Assembly (NCBI RefSeq): GCF_026627925.1
Contig: NZ_JAPNLE010000009.1
Coordinates: 4,526,001 to 4,590,000, forward strand
Length of the DNA stretch: 64,000 bases
Direction of reading: 5' to 3'
Source of the DNA: Cupriavidus sp. D39
GTDB taxonomy: Bacteria; Pseudomonadota; Gammaproteobacteria; Burkholderiales; Burkholderiaceae
In this document: one piece after another, positions 45,984-54,555 of the stretch
How the letters are laid out: every line of letters begins with the position of its first letter
Position numbering within the stretch: position 1 is the first letter of the stretch
Notes under the pieces: generated by a model
What the model saw: only the letters and a program-made list of their open reading frames with translations
What the model was told of the DNA's origin: nothing
Database searches by the model: none
Made by a program: the position numbers and the translations under genes

Positions 45984-47212
45984 GGCCGTGCGTTCCCGGC
46001 GACGTTTGCCGGCCCGCCGGCGGCAGGTGCGGAGGCGGGCGCGGCACCGGCTACCGCTACGGTCGTGGCTGCGGTCGTCTCGTTCACGCGGGTGCCGGGC
46101 TTGAGCTTGTACTGCCCGTCCACCACGACCCGCTCGTCAGCCGCCAGCCCCTTGGTCACGACGGCCTTGGCGTCCTGCGTTTCCGCCACCTCGATCGGGC
46201 GGGACGCCACGGTATGGTCCGCCTGCACCACATAGACATAGGTGCCGGTCTGGCCGCGTTGCACGGCGGCGGCAGGGATGGTCAGCGCCTGGTCGCGCTC
46301 GCCGAGCACCAGCCGCGCATTGACGTACTGGCCAGGCCACAGTGTGTGCGACGGATTGGGAAAGCGCCCTTTCAGCTGGATGGTGCCGGAGGTCGTGTCG
46401 ATGGTGTTGTTGAGCAAAACCAGCTTGCCCTGTCCCAGCAACTGGCCGGTGGCGCGCTCGCTGGCTTGCACCGCGAGCGGCGTGCCGCTGGCCTGCATGG
46501 CGCGGTTGATGCGCTGGAATTCGCCATCGGGCAGCGTGAACACCACGTCGATCGGGTCGATCTGGCGGATCACCACCAGGCCGTTGGCGTCGGCGGCGTG
46601 GACGATATTTCCCGGGTCCACCAGGCGCGCACCTACGCGCCCGGACAGCGGCGCGGTGATGGTGGTGTAGTCGAGCTGCACGCGGGCGACGTTGACCAGT
46701 GCTTCGTCGGTCTTCACCGCGGCGGCCAGCTGCGCCACCTGCGCGCGCTGGGTATCCAGCGTTTGCTGCGTGGTGGCGTTTTCCTTGATGAGGCCCTCGT
46801 AACGCTGCAGGTCAAGACGCGCATTGGCTAGCTGCGCTTCGTCGCGCGACTTTTGCGCCATGGCTTGCTGCAACTGCGCCTGGAACGTGCGCGGGTCGAT
46901 TTGCGCCAGCAGCTGCCCGGCCGTGACGTCCTGGCCTTCGACAAAGCCGACGCGGTCGAGCTGGCCGTCCACGCGTGGCTTGACCGTCACCGTGGCCATC
47001 GCCTGCACCGTGCCGACGCCGGCCAGGCCGATCGGCACGTCCTCGCGCTTGACCTGCGCGCTGGTCACGGAGACCGCTGGCGCCGGCGGCGCTGCCCGGC
47101 GCGGCGCCACCATGCGCTTGAGCGGGCCGACGGCGAACCACACCACGGCTGCCAGCACGAGCACGGCCAGGCCGATCAGGACGGGATTGCGACGGGAGGG
47201 CTGGGTCGCCAT
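45980..47212 (-). CDS. RND efflux periplasmic adaptor (membrane fusion protein)
   Basis: A 410-residue adaptor. An N-terminal membrane anchor at about 10-28 is followed by a lipoyl half (VTVKPRVDGQLDRVGFVEGQDVTAGQLLAQID), a coiled-coil hairpin at about 110-175, the second lipoyl half (TTITAPLSGRVGARLVDPGNIVHA), a beta-barrel domain and a membrane-proximal domain. It is MdtA-like. It joins the RND pump encoded downstream to the outer-membrane factor encoded upstream. The stop overlaps the RND start, and the gene begins 48 bases after the outer-membrane factor. Confidence 0.93.
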   Translation of the reverse strand: MATQPSRRNPVLIGLAVLVLAAVVWFAVGPLKRMVAPRRAAPPAPAVSVTSAQVKREDVPIGLAGVGTVQAMATVTVKPRVDGQLDRVGFVEGQDVTAGQLLAQIDPRTFQAQLQQAMAQKSRDEAQLANARLDLQRYEGLIKENATTQQTLDTQRAQVAQLAAAVKTDEALVNVARVQLDYTTITAPLSGRVGARLVDPGNIVHAADANGLVVIRQIDPIDVVFTLPDGEFQRINRAMQASGTPLAVQASERATGQLLGQGKLVLLNNTIDTTSGTIQLKGRFPNPSHTLWPGQYVNARLVLGERDQALTIPAAAVQRGQTGTYVYVVQADHTVASRPIEVAETQDAKAVVTKGLAADERVVVDGQYKLKPGTRVNETTAATTVAVAGAAPASAPAAGGPANVAGNARP

Positions 47213-47260
47213 GGATTGCCTTGAAGGTGGTCTGTCGATGTGGATCAGGGGGCCAGGGGA

Positions 47261-48694
47261 TCAGGGTTGGGCCAGCGCATCGCTTTGCCAGCCGCCGCCG
47301 ATCGCCTTGACCAGCGCCACGCTGGCTGCAAGCTCCCGGCCTCGCAACTGGATAGCGGTCCGTTCGTTAGACAAGGAAAGGGCCTGTGCCGTTACCACCG
47401 AGAGGTAGGAAGCGGTGCCGGCGCGGTATTGCGCCAGGCTCACGCGCTCCGCCACGCGGGCGGCTTCCACCGCGTGGTCCTGCACCACCACTTCCTGGTC
47501 GAGCACGCGCAGCGCCGAGAGGTTGTCTTCCACCTCCTGCATGCCGCTGAGCACGGTTTGCCGGTACGCCGCGACGGTCCCGTCGTAGGCCGCCACGGCC
47601 TGGTCGTTCTGCGCGTTGCGCAGCCCACCGTCGAAGATGGTGCCGGCCAGCGCCGCGCCCAGCGACCACACCCGGCCGGGCGGCCCGAACCAGTTGGCCA
47701 GGCTGCCGCTGCTGGCGCCGCCCACAGCGGAGAGCACCAACGACGGAAAGTACGCGGCGCGCGCCACGCCGATATTGGCATTGGCCGCCGCCATGCGGCG
47801 CTCGGCCGCCGAGATGTCGGGGCGGCGCTCGAGCAGCGCCGAGGGCAGTCCCAGGGGCACCGCCAGCGGGCGCATCGAAAACGGCTCGGGCGTGAGCGTG
47901 AACTCGGCCGGGGCGCGCCCCAACAGCACGGCGATGGCGTGTTCCAGCTGGTTGCGCTGCACGTCCAGATCCATCGCCTGCGCTTGCGCCGCGTTCAGCG
48001 TCACCTGGGCCAGCGCCACGTCGCCCGAGGTAGCCACGCCGGCGCGGAACTGGCTCTGGGTCAGCTTGAGCGATTCTTCATACGCGGCCAGGGTGCGGGC
48101 ATACAGTGCCTTGAGCACATCGGTGACGCGCAGCTGGATATAGTCCTGCACCAGTTCGCCCTGGATCGTCAGCCGCGCGGCCGCGAGGTCGGCGGCGCTA
48201 GCCTGGGAGTTGTCGCGGGCGGCCTCTATGCTGCGCCGCACCTGGCCCCACAGGTCGATCTCCCAGCTGGCATCGAGGTTGGCCGAATGGGTGTTGGACA
48301 CGGCCTGGATGCCCAGCGCGTTGGTGCGCGCGCGCCCCACTGCCACGCCTGCGCCGAGCGTGGGATACAAGCCGGCCCGCGCCGCCTGCGCCAGCGCGCG
48401 GGACTGCCGGTACTGGGCCTCGGCCTGGCGCAGGCTCTGGTTGGCTGCGTTGGCTTGCCCCACCAGCTCATTCAGCCGGGCATCGTCGAACCCCGCCCAC
48501 CAGGCCTGGGTCAGGTCCACCGCGCGGGGCTCGGCGACCTTCCATTGGTGATCGTCCGGCACGGCCTCGCGATACGCGGTAGGGGTCTCCACCGGGGGCC
48601 GCTGATAGTCCGGCCCGACCGCGCAGCCGCCCATCCAGGCAGACGCCAGGGCGATGCAAAACAGGCGCGGCGAAAGCAAACGCGCGGCGTTCAT
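47261..48694 (-). CDS. RND efflux outer-membrane lipoprotein (NodT/OprM family)
   Basis: A 477-residue lipoprotein. A signal with lipobox-type MGGC (C24) is followed by AVGPDYQRPP, the classic N-terminus of OprM/NodT channels. Two outer-membrane efflux protein repeats follow (about 60-260 and 270-465) with SLRQAEAQYRQSRALAQAARAGLYPTLG and LPSALLERRPDISAAERRMAAANANIGVARAAYFP. It forms the trimeric tunnel through the outer membrane. ATG at 48694 is used because the longer frame adds an unrelated basic tail ahead of the signal. First gene of the OMF-MFP-RND operon. Confidence 0.93.
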   Translation of the reverse strand: MNAARLLSPRLFCIALASAWMGGCAVGPDYQRPPVETPTAYREAVPDDHQWKVAEPRAVDLTQAWWAGFDDARLNELVGQANAANQSLRQAEAQYRQSRALAQAARAGLYPTLGAGVAVGRARTNALGIQAVSNTHSANLDASWEIDLWGQVRRSIEAARDNSQASAADLAAARLTIQGELVQDYIQLRVTDVLKALYARTLAAYEESLKLTQSQFRAGVATSGDVALAQVTLNAAQAQAMDLDVQRNQLEHAIAVLLGRAPAEFTLTPEPFSMRPLAVPLGLPSALLERRPDISAAERRMAAANANIGVARAAYFPSLVLSAVGGASSGSLANWFGPPGRVWSLGAALAGTIFDGGLRNAQNDQAVAAYDGTVAAYRQTVLSGMQEVEDNLSALRVLDQEVVVQDHAVEAARVAERVSLAQYRAGTASYLSVVTAQALSLSNERTAIQLRGRELAASVALVKAIGGGWQSDALAQP

Positions 48695-49286
48695 GAATGC
48701 AAGGGGCAAGCGATGGTCATGACGGACTTTCGTGAGGCGATGCCGTTGTTTGTCGTTTCCTGCTTGGGCTGGCGGATTGGTTTTCCCGCGCATGCCACCG
48801 CCGGCGCGGCGCAGCGCTGGCTGGTCTTATGGCAAGCATAGTGCGGCGCGCGCAGGTGTGAAACGCGCTGCGCATTACCGGATATTTCACTCGCTTACGC
48901 CGATGCGCCCAGCGGCGCCACTGCCGCGCAAGCAAGCGAGGCGTGAAATACATCCACGGTTGGCGGCACGCGGCGGGCGCGCGCGCCGGTTACGGGATCT
49001 TGCAGCGGGTGGGTGCCGGATTGTGCGGCGCGGCAAAAAATGAGCGCGCGCCAGCGCCGCGCAAGGACGCCCGCGTTGCCGCGCTTGCGGCCACGGGCGG
49101 GCCGCCGCAGCCTGTTGTAATCTCGTGTAAATGTGCGCCAGCGAGCCCCGGCGGGTTGCATTTGCTGCGCCTGCCGCGTAGAAAGTAGGTGTCAGGCGGT
49201 CACGGCGGGAGGGCTGCGGCAATCCGAATGGCCGGCCGACGCATATAACTACATGACATCTGGACGACGAGCGGGAAGACGTGGCC
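48695..49286. other. Divergent gap of 0.6 kb with an imperfect hairpin
   Basis: It separates the minus-strand efflux operon from the plus-strand ArsR-like gene. TATTTCAC with CGCTT (48883-48896) is mirrored by AAGCG and GTGAAATA (ending 48950), an extended imperfect dyad. The rest is GC-rich with no coding bias. Promoters for both flanking genes should be here, but I cannot assign boxes. Confidence 0.5.
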
Positions 49287-49571
49287 ATGGAGACCGATCA
49301 AGAAAGCACACTGACGTACGCACTGCTGACAGTGCCAGCGCGTGCCGCCATCTGCCGCGCGCTGCTGGAAGCGGGCGAAGCCGGCATGCCGGCGTTCGAC
49401 CTGGCCGGCGTCGCCGGGCTGAGCCTGCCGCGCGCCAGCCGCCATTTCAATGAACTCATGCAGGCCGATGTGCTGACCCTGGTCGTGCGCGACCGGCAGG
49501 TGATCTATGTGCTCAAGGCCCGCCGCGCGGTGAGCCTGGCGCTGGAGTATCTCGACAGCAGCGGGTTGTAG
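49287..49571 (+). CDS. ArsR-like winged-helix regulator
   Basis: A 94-residue protein consisting of one winged HTH: TYALLTVPARAAICRALLEAGEAGMPAFDLAGVAGLSLPRASRHFNELMQADVL. This gives the recognition helix LSLPRASRHFNEL and a wing ending VVRDRQVIYVLK. The organisation matches ArsR/SmtB repressors, but no cysteine is present, so it is not a classical metal sensor. It stands before an oxygenase and a Crp-like regulator. A terminator-like hairpin follows at 49634. Confidence 0.82.
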   Translation: METDQESTLTYALLTVPARAAICRALLEAGEAGMPAFDLAGVAGLSLPRASRHFNELMQADVLTLVVRDRQVIYVLKARRAVSLALEYLDSSGL

Positions 49572-49633
49572 GCCGGCGGGGCAGCCGGCACGGCTGGCGG
49601 CCCCGGCGCTGTTAAAATATGCGCCCGCGCGCC

Positions 49634-49670
49634 AAGGGCCTCCTTTTGTCCAGGTGGCCCTTTTCGTTTT
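49634..49670 (+). terminator. Rho-independent terminator after the ArsR-like gene
   Basis: AAGGGCC (49634-49640) pairs with GGCCCTT (49656-49662) across a 15-base loop, followed by TTCGTTTT. It lies 63 bases after the stop codon and before the oxygenase leader. Confidence 0.65.
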
Positions 49671-49712
49671 GACGTTTCTTTTGACGTTTCCCCAGCACGA
49701 AATCTCCCACCC

Positions 49713-50321
49713 ATGCCAGCCCTGGAACGTTTGTTTGTAGCCCTCGAAGAGCAGGGCTGGGCCGTGTCCGACGACCTCATCGACACCACGCTGGCGGCGC
49801 GGCTGCATGCCGAGGGCCGCGCGGCGTGGGAGGCCGGCCTGTTCCACCCCGCCCGCATCGGGCGGGGCGAGGCCACTGCCCGCGACGCGGGCATTCGCGG
49901 CGATTCGATCCTGTGGCTCGACGACGCGCCCGCCGGCGCGGCCAGGGCGGATTTCCAGGCCTGGGCGGCGGGTTTGCGCGAGGCCTTGAACGAGCGGTAC
50001 TTCCTGGGCTTGAAGCGCGAGGAATTCCACTTCTCGCACTATCCGGTCGGCACCGCCTACAAGAAGCACGTGGACCAGCACCGCGCGACCCTGCATCGCA
50101 AGATTTCGCTGGTGCTCTACCTCAATCCCGAATGGAGCGAGCGCGATGGCGGCGAGCTTGCCCTCTACGCGCAGGACGACGGCGCCACCGAACTGCACCG
50201 CGTGCTGCCGCAGCGCGCGCGGCTGGTGGTGTTTCGCAGCGACCTGGTCCCGCATGAGGTATTGCCCTGCCACAAGACCCGCTGGGCACTCACCGGCTGG
50301 TTCCGCACCGATCCGGCCTGA
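49713..50321 (+). CDS. 2OG-Fe(II) oxygenase (prolyl 4-hydroxylase-like)
   Basis: A 202-residue oxygenase with double-stranded beta-helix motifs: iron ligands H119 and D121 in KKHVDQH, the distal H181 in VPHEVLP, and the 2-oxoglutarate-binding R190 in HKTRWALTGWFR. EFHFSHYPVGTAY and HRKISLVLYLNPEW are typical of PKHD/P4H-type bacterial enzymes. The substrate could be a protein side chain; none is indicated. It starts at ATG 49713 after a terminator and precedes the Crp-like gene by 40 bp, so the two are probably co-transcribed. Confidence 0.9.
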   Translation: MPALERLFVALEEQGWAVSDDLIDTTLAARLHAEGRAAWEAGLFHPARIGRGEATARDAGIRGDSILWLDDAPAGAARADFQAWAAGLREALNERYFLGLKREEFHFSHYPVGTAYKKHVDQHRATLHRKISLVLYLNPEWSERDGGELALYAQDDGATELHRVLPQRARLVVFRSDLVPHEVLPCHKTRWALTGWFRTDPA

Positions 50322-50361
50322 GCGGCATAAGCAGCATCAGCAGCACAACCGGGGCAAAGGC

Positions 50362-51087
50362 ATGAGCACACGACCGCAGCCGCACGAAGATGACGCCGCC
50401 GCCGCTGGACAGTTTTCGGCCGAGCTCGAAGCACTGCTCCGGTCGCATGCCATGCGCAGGCAACTGGTCAAGGGCGAGGTGCTGTTTACCTACGGCTCCA
50501 ACCCGGACGCGCTCTTCTGCGTCGAGCGCGGTGCCATCAAGGTCAGCAGCACGGCGCAGAACGGGCGCGAGGCAGTGGTCAGCCTGCTGGAAGCCGGGCA
50601 GTGGTTCGGCGAGGTCTCGCTCTTCATCGACGCGCATCGCGTGTACGACACGCGTGCCGCCGAGGCCAGCGAGCTGCTGGTGATCCCCGCCGCCACCTTC
50701 CATGCGCTCATCGCGCGCGAGCCACGTTGGCTGATGGAGTTCACGCAACTGATCTGCCGGCGCTATCGCAGCGCACTGGAGTGGATCGACGAGGTGATCC
50801 TGATGCCGTTCCCGGTGCGGCTGGCGCGGCGACTGCTTGCCGTCGAGCATGCGCATGCGCTGTCCACCCACGGCACGCCCGGCGTGCGGAAATCCGGCGC
50901 CCCCGCCGCGCTGAAGCTCTCCCAGGAAGACCTTGGCCATATGCTCGGCGTGTCCCGTCAGAGCGTCAACCGGCAGCTCAAGGACTGGGAGAAGCAGGGC
51001 GTGCTGCGCCTGGAATACGGGCGCCTGACGCTATCCGACAAGGCGGCGCTGCAGGCCATCGCCAGCGGGTCCGCGCCGGGCACCTAG
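50362..51087 (+). CDS. Crp/Fnr-family transcriptional regulator
   Basis: A 241-residue regulator. The cyclic-nucleotide-binding fold lies at about 25-140 (GEVLFTYGSNPDALFCVERGAIKV and LLEAGQWFGEVSLFID), the dimerisation helix at about 145-165, and the C-terminal HTH has LSQEDLGHMLGVSRQSVNRQLKDWEKQGVL. FNR-type clustered cysteines are missing, so it is not an obvious oxygen sensor. GGGGCAAAGG before ATG 50362 is the likely ribosome site. It lies behind the 2OG oxygenase gene. Confidence 0.9.
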   Translation: MSTRPQPHEDDAAAAGQFSAELEALLRSHAMRRQLVKGEVLFTYGSNPDALFCVERGAIKVSSTAQNGREAVVSLLEAGQWFGEVSLFIDAHRVYDTRAAEASELLVIPAATFHALIAREPRWLMEFTQLICRRYRSALEWIDEVILMPFPVRLARRLLAVEHAHALSTHGTPGVRKSGAPAALKLSQEDLGHMLGVSRQSVNRQLKDWEKQGVLRLEYGRLTLSDKAALQAIASGSAPGT

Positions 51088-51325
51088 CGTGGGACGTTGC
51101 GCTTCGTCGCAAGAATGAAATAACCGGCGGCTAAGATCCTGACGGGGCCGGTGGACACTTTTCCCTTCGCGGGGATGGCAGGTTTTTTGACGAAATCCGT
51201 GTCTGCCCGGCCCCGTCCCGATTGACGGCCATGGCTGTTCCCTCCCGTTCGCACCGCTTGCGAAAGTCAACGATATAAACGGTATATACTGTTTTTGTAC
51301 CAATGCGATCAAGACAGGAGGATGC

Positions 51326-51796
51326 ATGGCAACGGTCTCCAATGGGCGCACGCGTGCGCCCGCGCCCACCGCGGCGCAGAAAAAGGCAGCCGCCGCGGTG
51401 AAGCGGCCGGTCACGCGCGCAAGGAAGACGCAGACGGCAGTGAAGGCAGCCAAGGTCGAAACGGTCAAGGGCGTGGTTGCCGCACCGAAGGCCGAGAAAG
51501 CCGAGAAGGTTGAGAAGGTTGAGAAGGTTGATAAGGCGCAGAAGCCCGCCAAGGCCAAGGTCGTGCGCGACAGCTTCACCATGCCGGAGTGGGACTATGC
51601 CAAGCTGGCGGAGCTCAAACGGCGCTGCCTGAACGGCGGCGCGCACGTGAAGAAGAGCGAGTTGCTGCGGGCCGGGCTCAAGATGCTGGAGTCGCTGCCG
51701 GAGCGGCAATTGCTGGCCGTCGTGGCCCAGGTCGAGACCGTCAAGACGGGCCGGCCGGCCAAGCGCAAGGCGCGCGACGGGGCTTCCGGGCAGTAA
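51326..51796 (+). CDS. AK-rich protein with C-terminal ribbon-helix-helix-like domain
   Basis: A 156-residue protein in two parts. Residues 1-80 are a lysine/alanine-rich tail (AQKKAAAAVKRPVTRARK and tandem EKVEKVEKVDK), like histone-H1-type bacterial tails. Residues 82-130 (RDSFTMPEWDYAKLAELKRRCLNGG and VKKSELLRAGLKML) have the strand-helix-helix pattern of MetJ/Arc DNA-binding proteins. A nucleoid-associated role is likely. The name is unknown to me. ACAGGAGG six bases before the ATG is a strong ribosome site, and an AT-rich dyad containing GTATATAC lies 40 bases upstream. The repeat tail may vary in length between strains. Confidence 0.85.
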   Translation: MATVSNGRTRAPAPTAAQKKAAAAVKRPVTRARKTQTAVKAAKVETVKGVVAAPKAEKAEKVEKVEKVDKAQKPAKAKVVRDSFTMPEWDYAKLAELKRRCLNGGAHVKKSELLRAGLKMLESLPERQLLAVVAQVETVKTGRPAKRKARDGASGQ

Positions 51797-52395
51797 GGCT
51801 GCGGTCCACATTGCATGCCACCTGGATGCATTCCGTCCACGTGCGCAGTGTTTTTGCCGGGTTTCATGAATAGTTGATGACAGCCTCAACCATCTGCCGA
51901 TTCGGTCGTTAAGATAGGTAAGGCTTATCAATCCTGGAGCCGGACCGACCGGGCGCTGCCTCGCCGGTCCTTCGCTTTTCAGAGCCTTCACCATTTCTTG
52001 CCGGCGCCATCGTCATCCGCAGAATGAGTCTCTTCAGGCCGTCTTTCTGGTGCCCGTTTTCCGTGTTCGCCGTCGTCACGGTGCCCCTGGCCGAGCCACC
52101 GCGGGAACGGCCTCCGGGCGATGTTTCGGCGCAAGCCGAATCGAACCCGGACGCGCGGCGAGACCTCCTCACGGCGCCCACGCTCCCTGACCGCTAGCCG
52201 GGCATTGTTGCGTTTTGCGACCGTAGTTTCGCTGCACTGCAAGGCGACTCATTGCCAGCTATAAATCTGGCAAAGATGCGAAAAGCGCCTATAATTATGC
52301 TGCTTTGCATCAATTTTACGCGCTGCCATCCGGTAGCACCGGATCGCGTCCGCGCCCCTGATCAGGTTGCCCAGCTATCCAGACGAGGTCAGTCG
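51797..52395. other. Gene-free gap of 0.6 kb with a clear sigma-70 promoter at its end
   Basis: The first 450 bases have no convincing frame. At 52252-52273 a perfect inverted repeat TTGCCAG-N8-CTGGCAA overlaps the -35 region of a promoter with CTGGCA (52267-52272), a 17-base spacer and a perfect TATAAT (52290-52295). It points at the zinc-ribbon gene, 100 bases downstream. Confidence 0.6.
52252..52295 (+). promoter_or_regulatory. Sigma-70 promoter with overlapping operator-like dyad
   Basis: The -10 box TATAAT is exact, the -35 box CTGGCA matches 4 of 6, and the spacer is 17. The dyad TTGCCAG-N8-CTGGCAA covers the -35 box, the usual position for a repressor operator. The regulator is unknown. 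Confidence 0.6.
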
Positions 52396-52611
52396 ATGTT
52401 GCCGTGTGAGCGATGCAAGCGCCAGGCCGGCAGGCCAGGACACCTGCCGCCGCACGAGGACCTGGAGGCCGCGCGCGCCAATGCGGCGGCCCAGGACGGC
52501 GCCCCCTTTGTCTACCGTTGCCGCCAGTGCGGCTTTACGATGGTGCTGCGCAGCCCCAGCCTGGAAGTGCCCGACTACTGGGCCCTGGAAGACCAGGCGT
52601 CCTCCACCTGA
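52396..52611 (+). CDS. Small zinc-ribbon protein of unknown function
   Basis: A 71-residue protein with CxxC pairs at C4/C7 (MLPCERCKRQ) and C42/C45 (YRCRQCGF), consistent with one zinc site of the ribbon type. ATG at 52396 is chosen because the first CxxC begins there and a sigma-70 promoter lies about 100 bases upstream. Upstream in-frame residues look non-coding. Its partner or target is unknown. The LysR gene follows in the same direction. Confidence 0.75.
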   Translation: MLPCERCKRQAGRPGHLPPHEDLEAARANAAAQDGAPFVYRCRQCGFTMVLRSPSLEVPDYWALEDQASST

Positions 52612-52753
52612 AGCTGACGGGATGCCGGCCGGCTCCCGGCGCGCCCGCTATTGTTCCCGCCACATCGCCGTGCCATCATCGCGCAGCCGCCTGCGAGTTG
52701 CCTGGCCGCGCTGAACCCGACACCTCCCAAACTAACGTCAGCACATTCCCCGC

Positions 52754-53610
52754 ATGGATTGGAGCGATATCAAGGTCTTCCTGGCGATCGCCCGGGCCGG
52801 CACCCTGGGCGGCGCCGCGCGCGCGATCGGGCAGACCCAGCCGACCATGGGCCGCCGGCTGAAGGCGCTGGAGGACGCCGTCGGCCATGCCTTGTTCCAG
52901 CGCACCAGCGACGGCTACGTGCTGACCGATGAAGGCGCCGCCGTGCTCGCCCACGCGGAGCGCATCGAGGAGGAGGCGATCGCCTTCGAGCGCCAGCTCG
53001 ATGGCCAGGCGCGGGAACTGGACGGCATGCTGCGGATCTCGTCGTCCGACTGGTTTGGCGTGCACATGCTGACGCCGGTGATCGCGGACTTTATCCGCGC
53101 GCATCCGCGCGTCGCGGTGGAACTGGTCACCGATGCGCGCTTGCTCAGCCTGGCGCGCCGCGAGGCCGACCTGGTGTTTCGCATCCGCGCGTTCGACGAG
53201 GCCGATATCGTGCAGCGCAAGCTGATGCACATGGACTACGCACTCTACTCGGCGCCCGGCGTGGCGCCGCCGCGCGCTGGCGACGGCGCGGGCCATGCCC
53301 TGCTGACGCTGGACGCGGGTTTCGCGGGCTTGCCGGATGTGGCGTGGATGCGCAAGCTGCTGCCCAACGCCCGGGTGGCATTCGGCAGCAACAGCCGCGA
53401 GGCGCAGGCCAAGCTGTGCGCGGCCGGCGCGGGGCTGGCCGTCCTGCCCTGCGTGCTGGCCGAGCGCCTCCGCGGGCTGCAGGCCATCGACATGGGGAGG
53501 CGCCGCCCGGGCGCGATGTCTGGGTGGGCTATCACCGCGACCTGCGCCGCCTGGGGCGGCTGCGCGCCTTCCTGGATGCAACCATCGAGCGCCTGGGCAG
53601 CGAAGTCTAG
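52754..53610 (+). CDS. LysR-family transcriptional regulator (frameshift near C-terminus)
   Basis: About 286 residues after correction. The N-terminal HTH is MDWSDIKVFLAIARAGTLGGAARAIGQTQPTMGRRLKALE. The effector domain follows from residue 92 with RISSSDWFGVHMLTPVIADF. Near 53499 a GGGG run lacks one G, so IDMG should continue EAPPGRDVWVGYHRDLRRLGRLRAFLDATIERLGSEV in pieces rather than the arginine-rich tail seen. It resembles the LysR group that acts alone on distant targets. It is convergent with the quinone oxidoreductase-like gene across the inverted-repeat element. Confidence 0.88.
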
Positions 53611-53699
53611 TGTCCCGTTCCGCTGCTGATTCGTTCGCAAAACCTGTTGAGATTAGAGCAGGAATTTTTGGGGGCGAAGTGTGCGATGGGTATTGCTTG

Positions 53700-54555
53700 T
53701 AGCCCGCTGACGCGGGGGATGCGTGTGTGGGCGGGGTTTTCGCTCTTCTAGCTGCTGGCGCGGCTGGGCGGTGTTGCCGTTTTAGAACGTGTGAGATGTC
53801 ACTTTTCTTTACTCGTAAAGAAAAGTAACCAAAGAAAGCGATCCTTGCAGGAGGCTGGCGTGGCGTCATTGGTGACCCCAATGGTTTCGTCGTCAGGCCC
53901 CGGGTTCTAATGACCTCGTGCCGTTACCAGTTTAGATCATCACGACGCTGCCAATGCCCAGGGTTTCGTGGTGGCCCCCACCGGTAGCCACCACCACGAA
54001 TTTCAGGCCGTCTGTCGCTCGCGGCGCGGGCGGCCACGAAGTTGCGTGCGTCCCGTTTTCGTCGTGGGCGCGGTGGCACCGCCGAAATAGTTTTGAGGGA
54101 TTCACCACCGCGCCCACCCCACCACGAAACCATCACGGTGTGATATATCGTGGTGCTTCGCGCCGGTACCGGCAGATGTGTGGATGAGCAGGGATGCTGC
54201 TACCGAGCAGCCTCACGACGAAACCGGCGTCATTCGCAAGATCGTGGCCATTTAAACCGGTAACGGCATGAGGCCATTAGAACCCGGGGCCTGACGACGA
54301 AACCACCGGGCTGCGCAACCCCGACACGCCAGCCTCCTGCAAGGATCGCTTTCTCTTGGTTACTTCTCTTTACGAGTAAAGAGAAGTGACATCTCACATG
54401 TGTAAACGGCCAACCCCGTACAGCCGCGACAGCAGCTAGAAGCGCCAAAACACGTCCAGCCCATCAACCATCAAAGCCGCCCAGCCGCGCAAGCAGCCAG
54501 AAGCCAGAAGCATCAAAACCCCGCCCTAAAGAGACACCCCCGCGTCAGCGGGCTA
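53700..54555. repeat. 856-bp non-coding inverted-repeat element with 19-bp terminal inverted repeats
   Basis: Both ends read TAGCCCGCTGACGCGGGGG inward (53700-53718 and 54555-54537), then GGGCGGGGTTTT. The arms stay similar for 235-300 bases and share ACTTTTCTTTAC-type hairpins, GCGATCCTTGCAGGAGGCTGGCGTG-like segments and CAGGCCCCGGGTTCTAATG. The core (53935-54250) carries repeated motifs of the form TTTCGTSGTGG in both directions, about nine copies. The right terminus supplies the TAG stop of the next gene. No protein is evident. It is MITE-like or a giant intergenic palindrome between convergent genes. Confidence 0.75.

Noticed and set aside
42849..46235. A 1128-codon open frame on the plus strand
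   Set aside because: It is the antisense shadow of the RND pump gene, rich in H, Q, R and G, with no recognisable domain.
53954..54187. A 77-codon frame inside the inverted-repeat element
   Set aside because: It follows the repeated motif and the dyad rather than codon bias, and no start or ribosome site is convincing.
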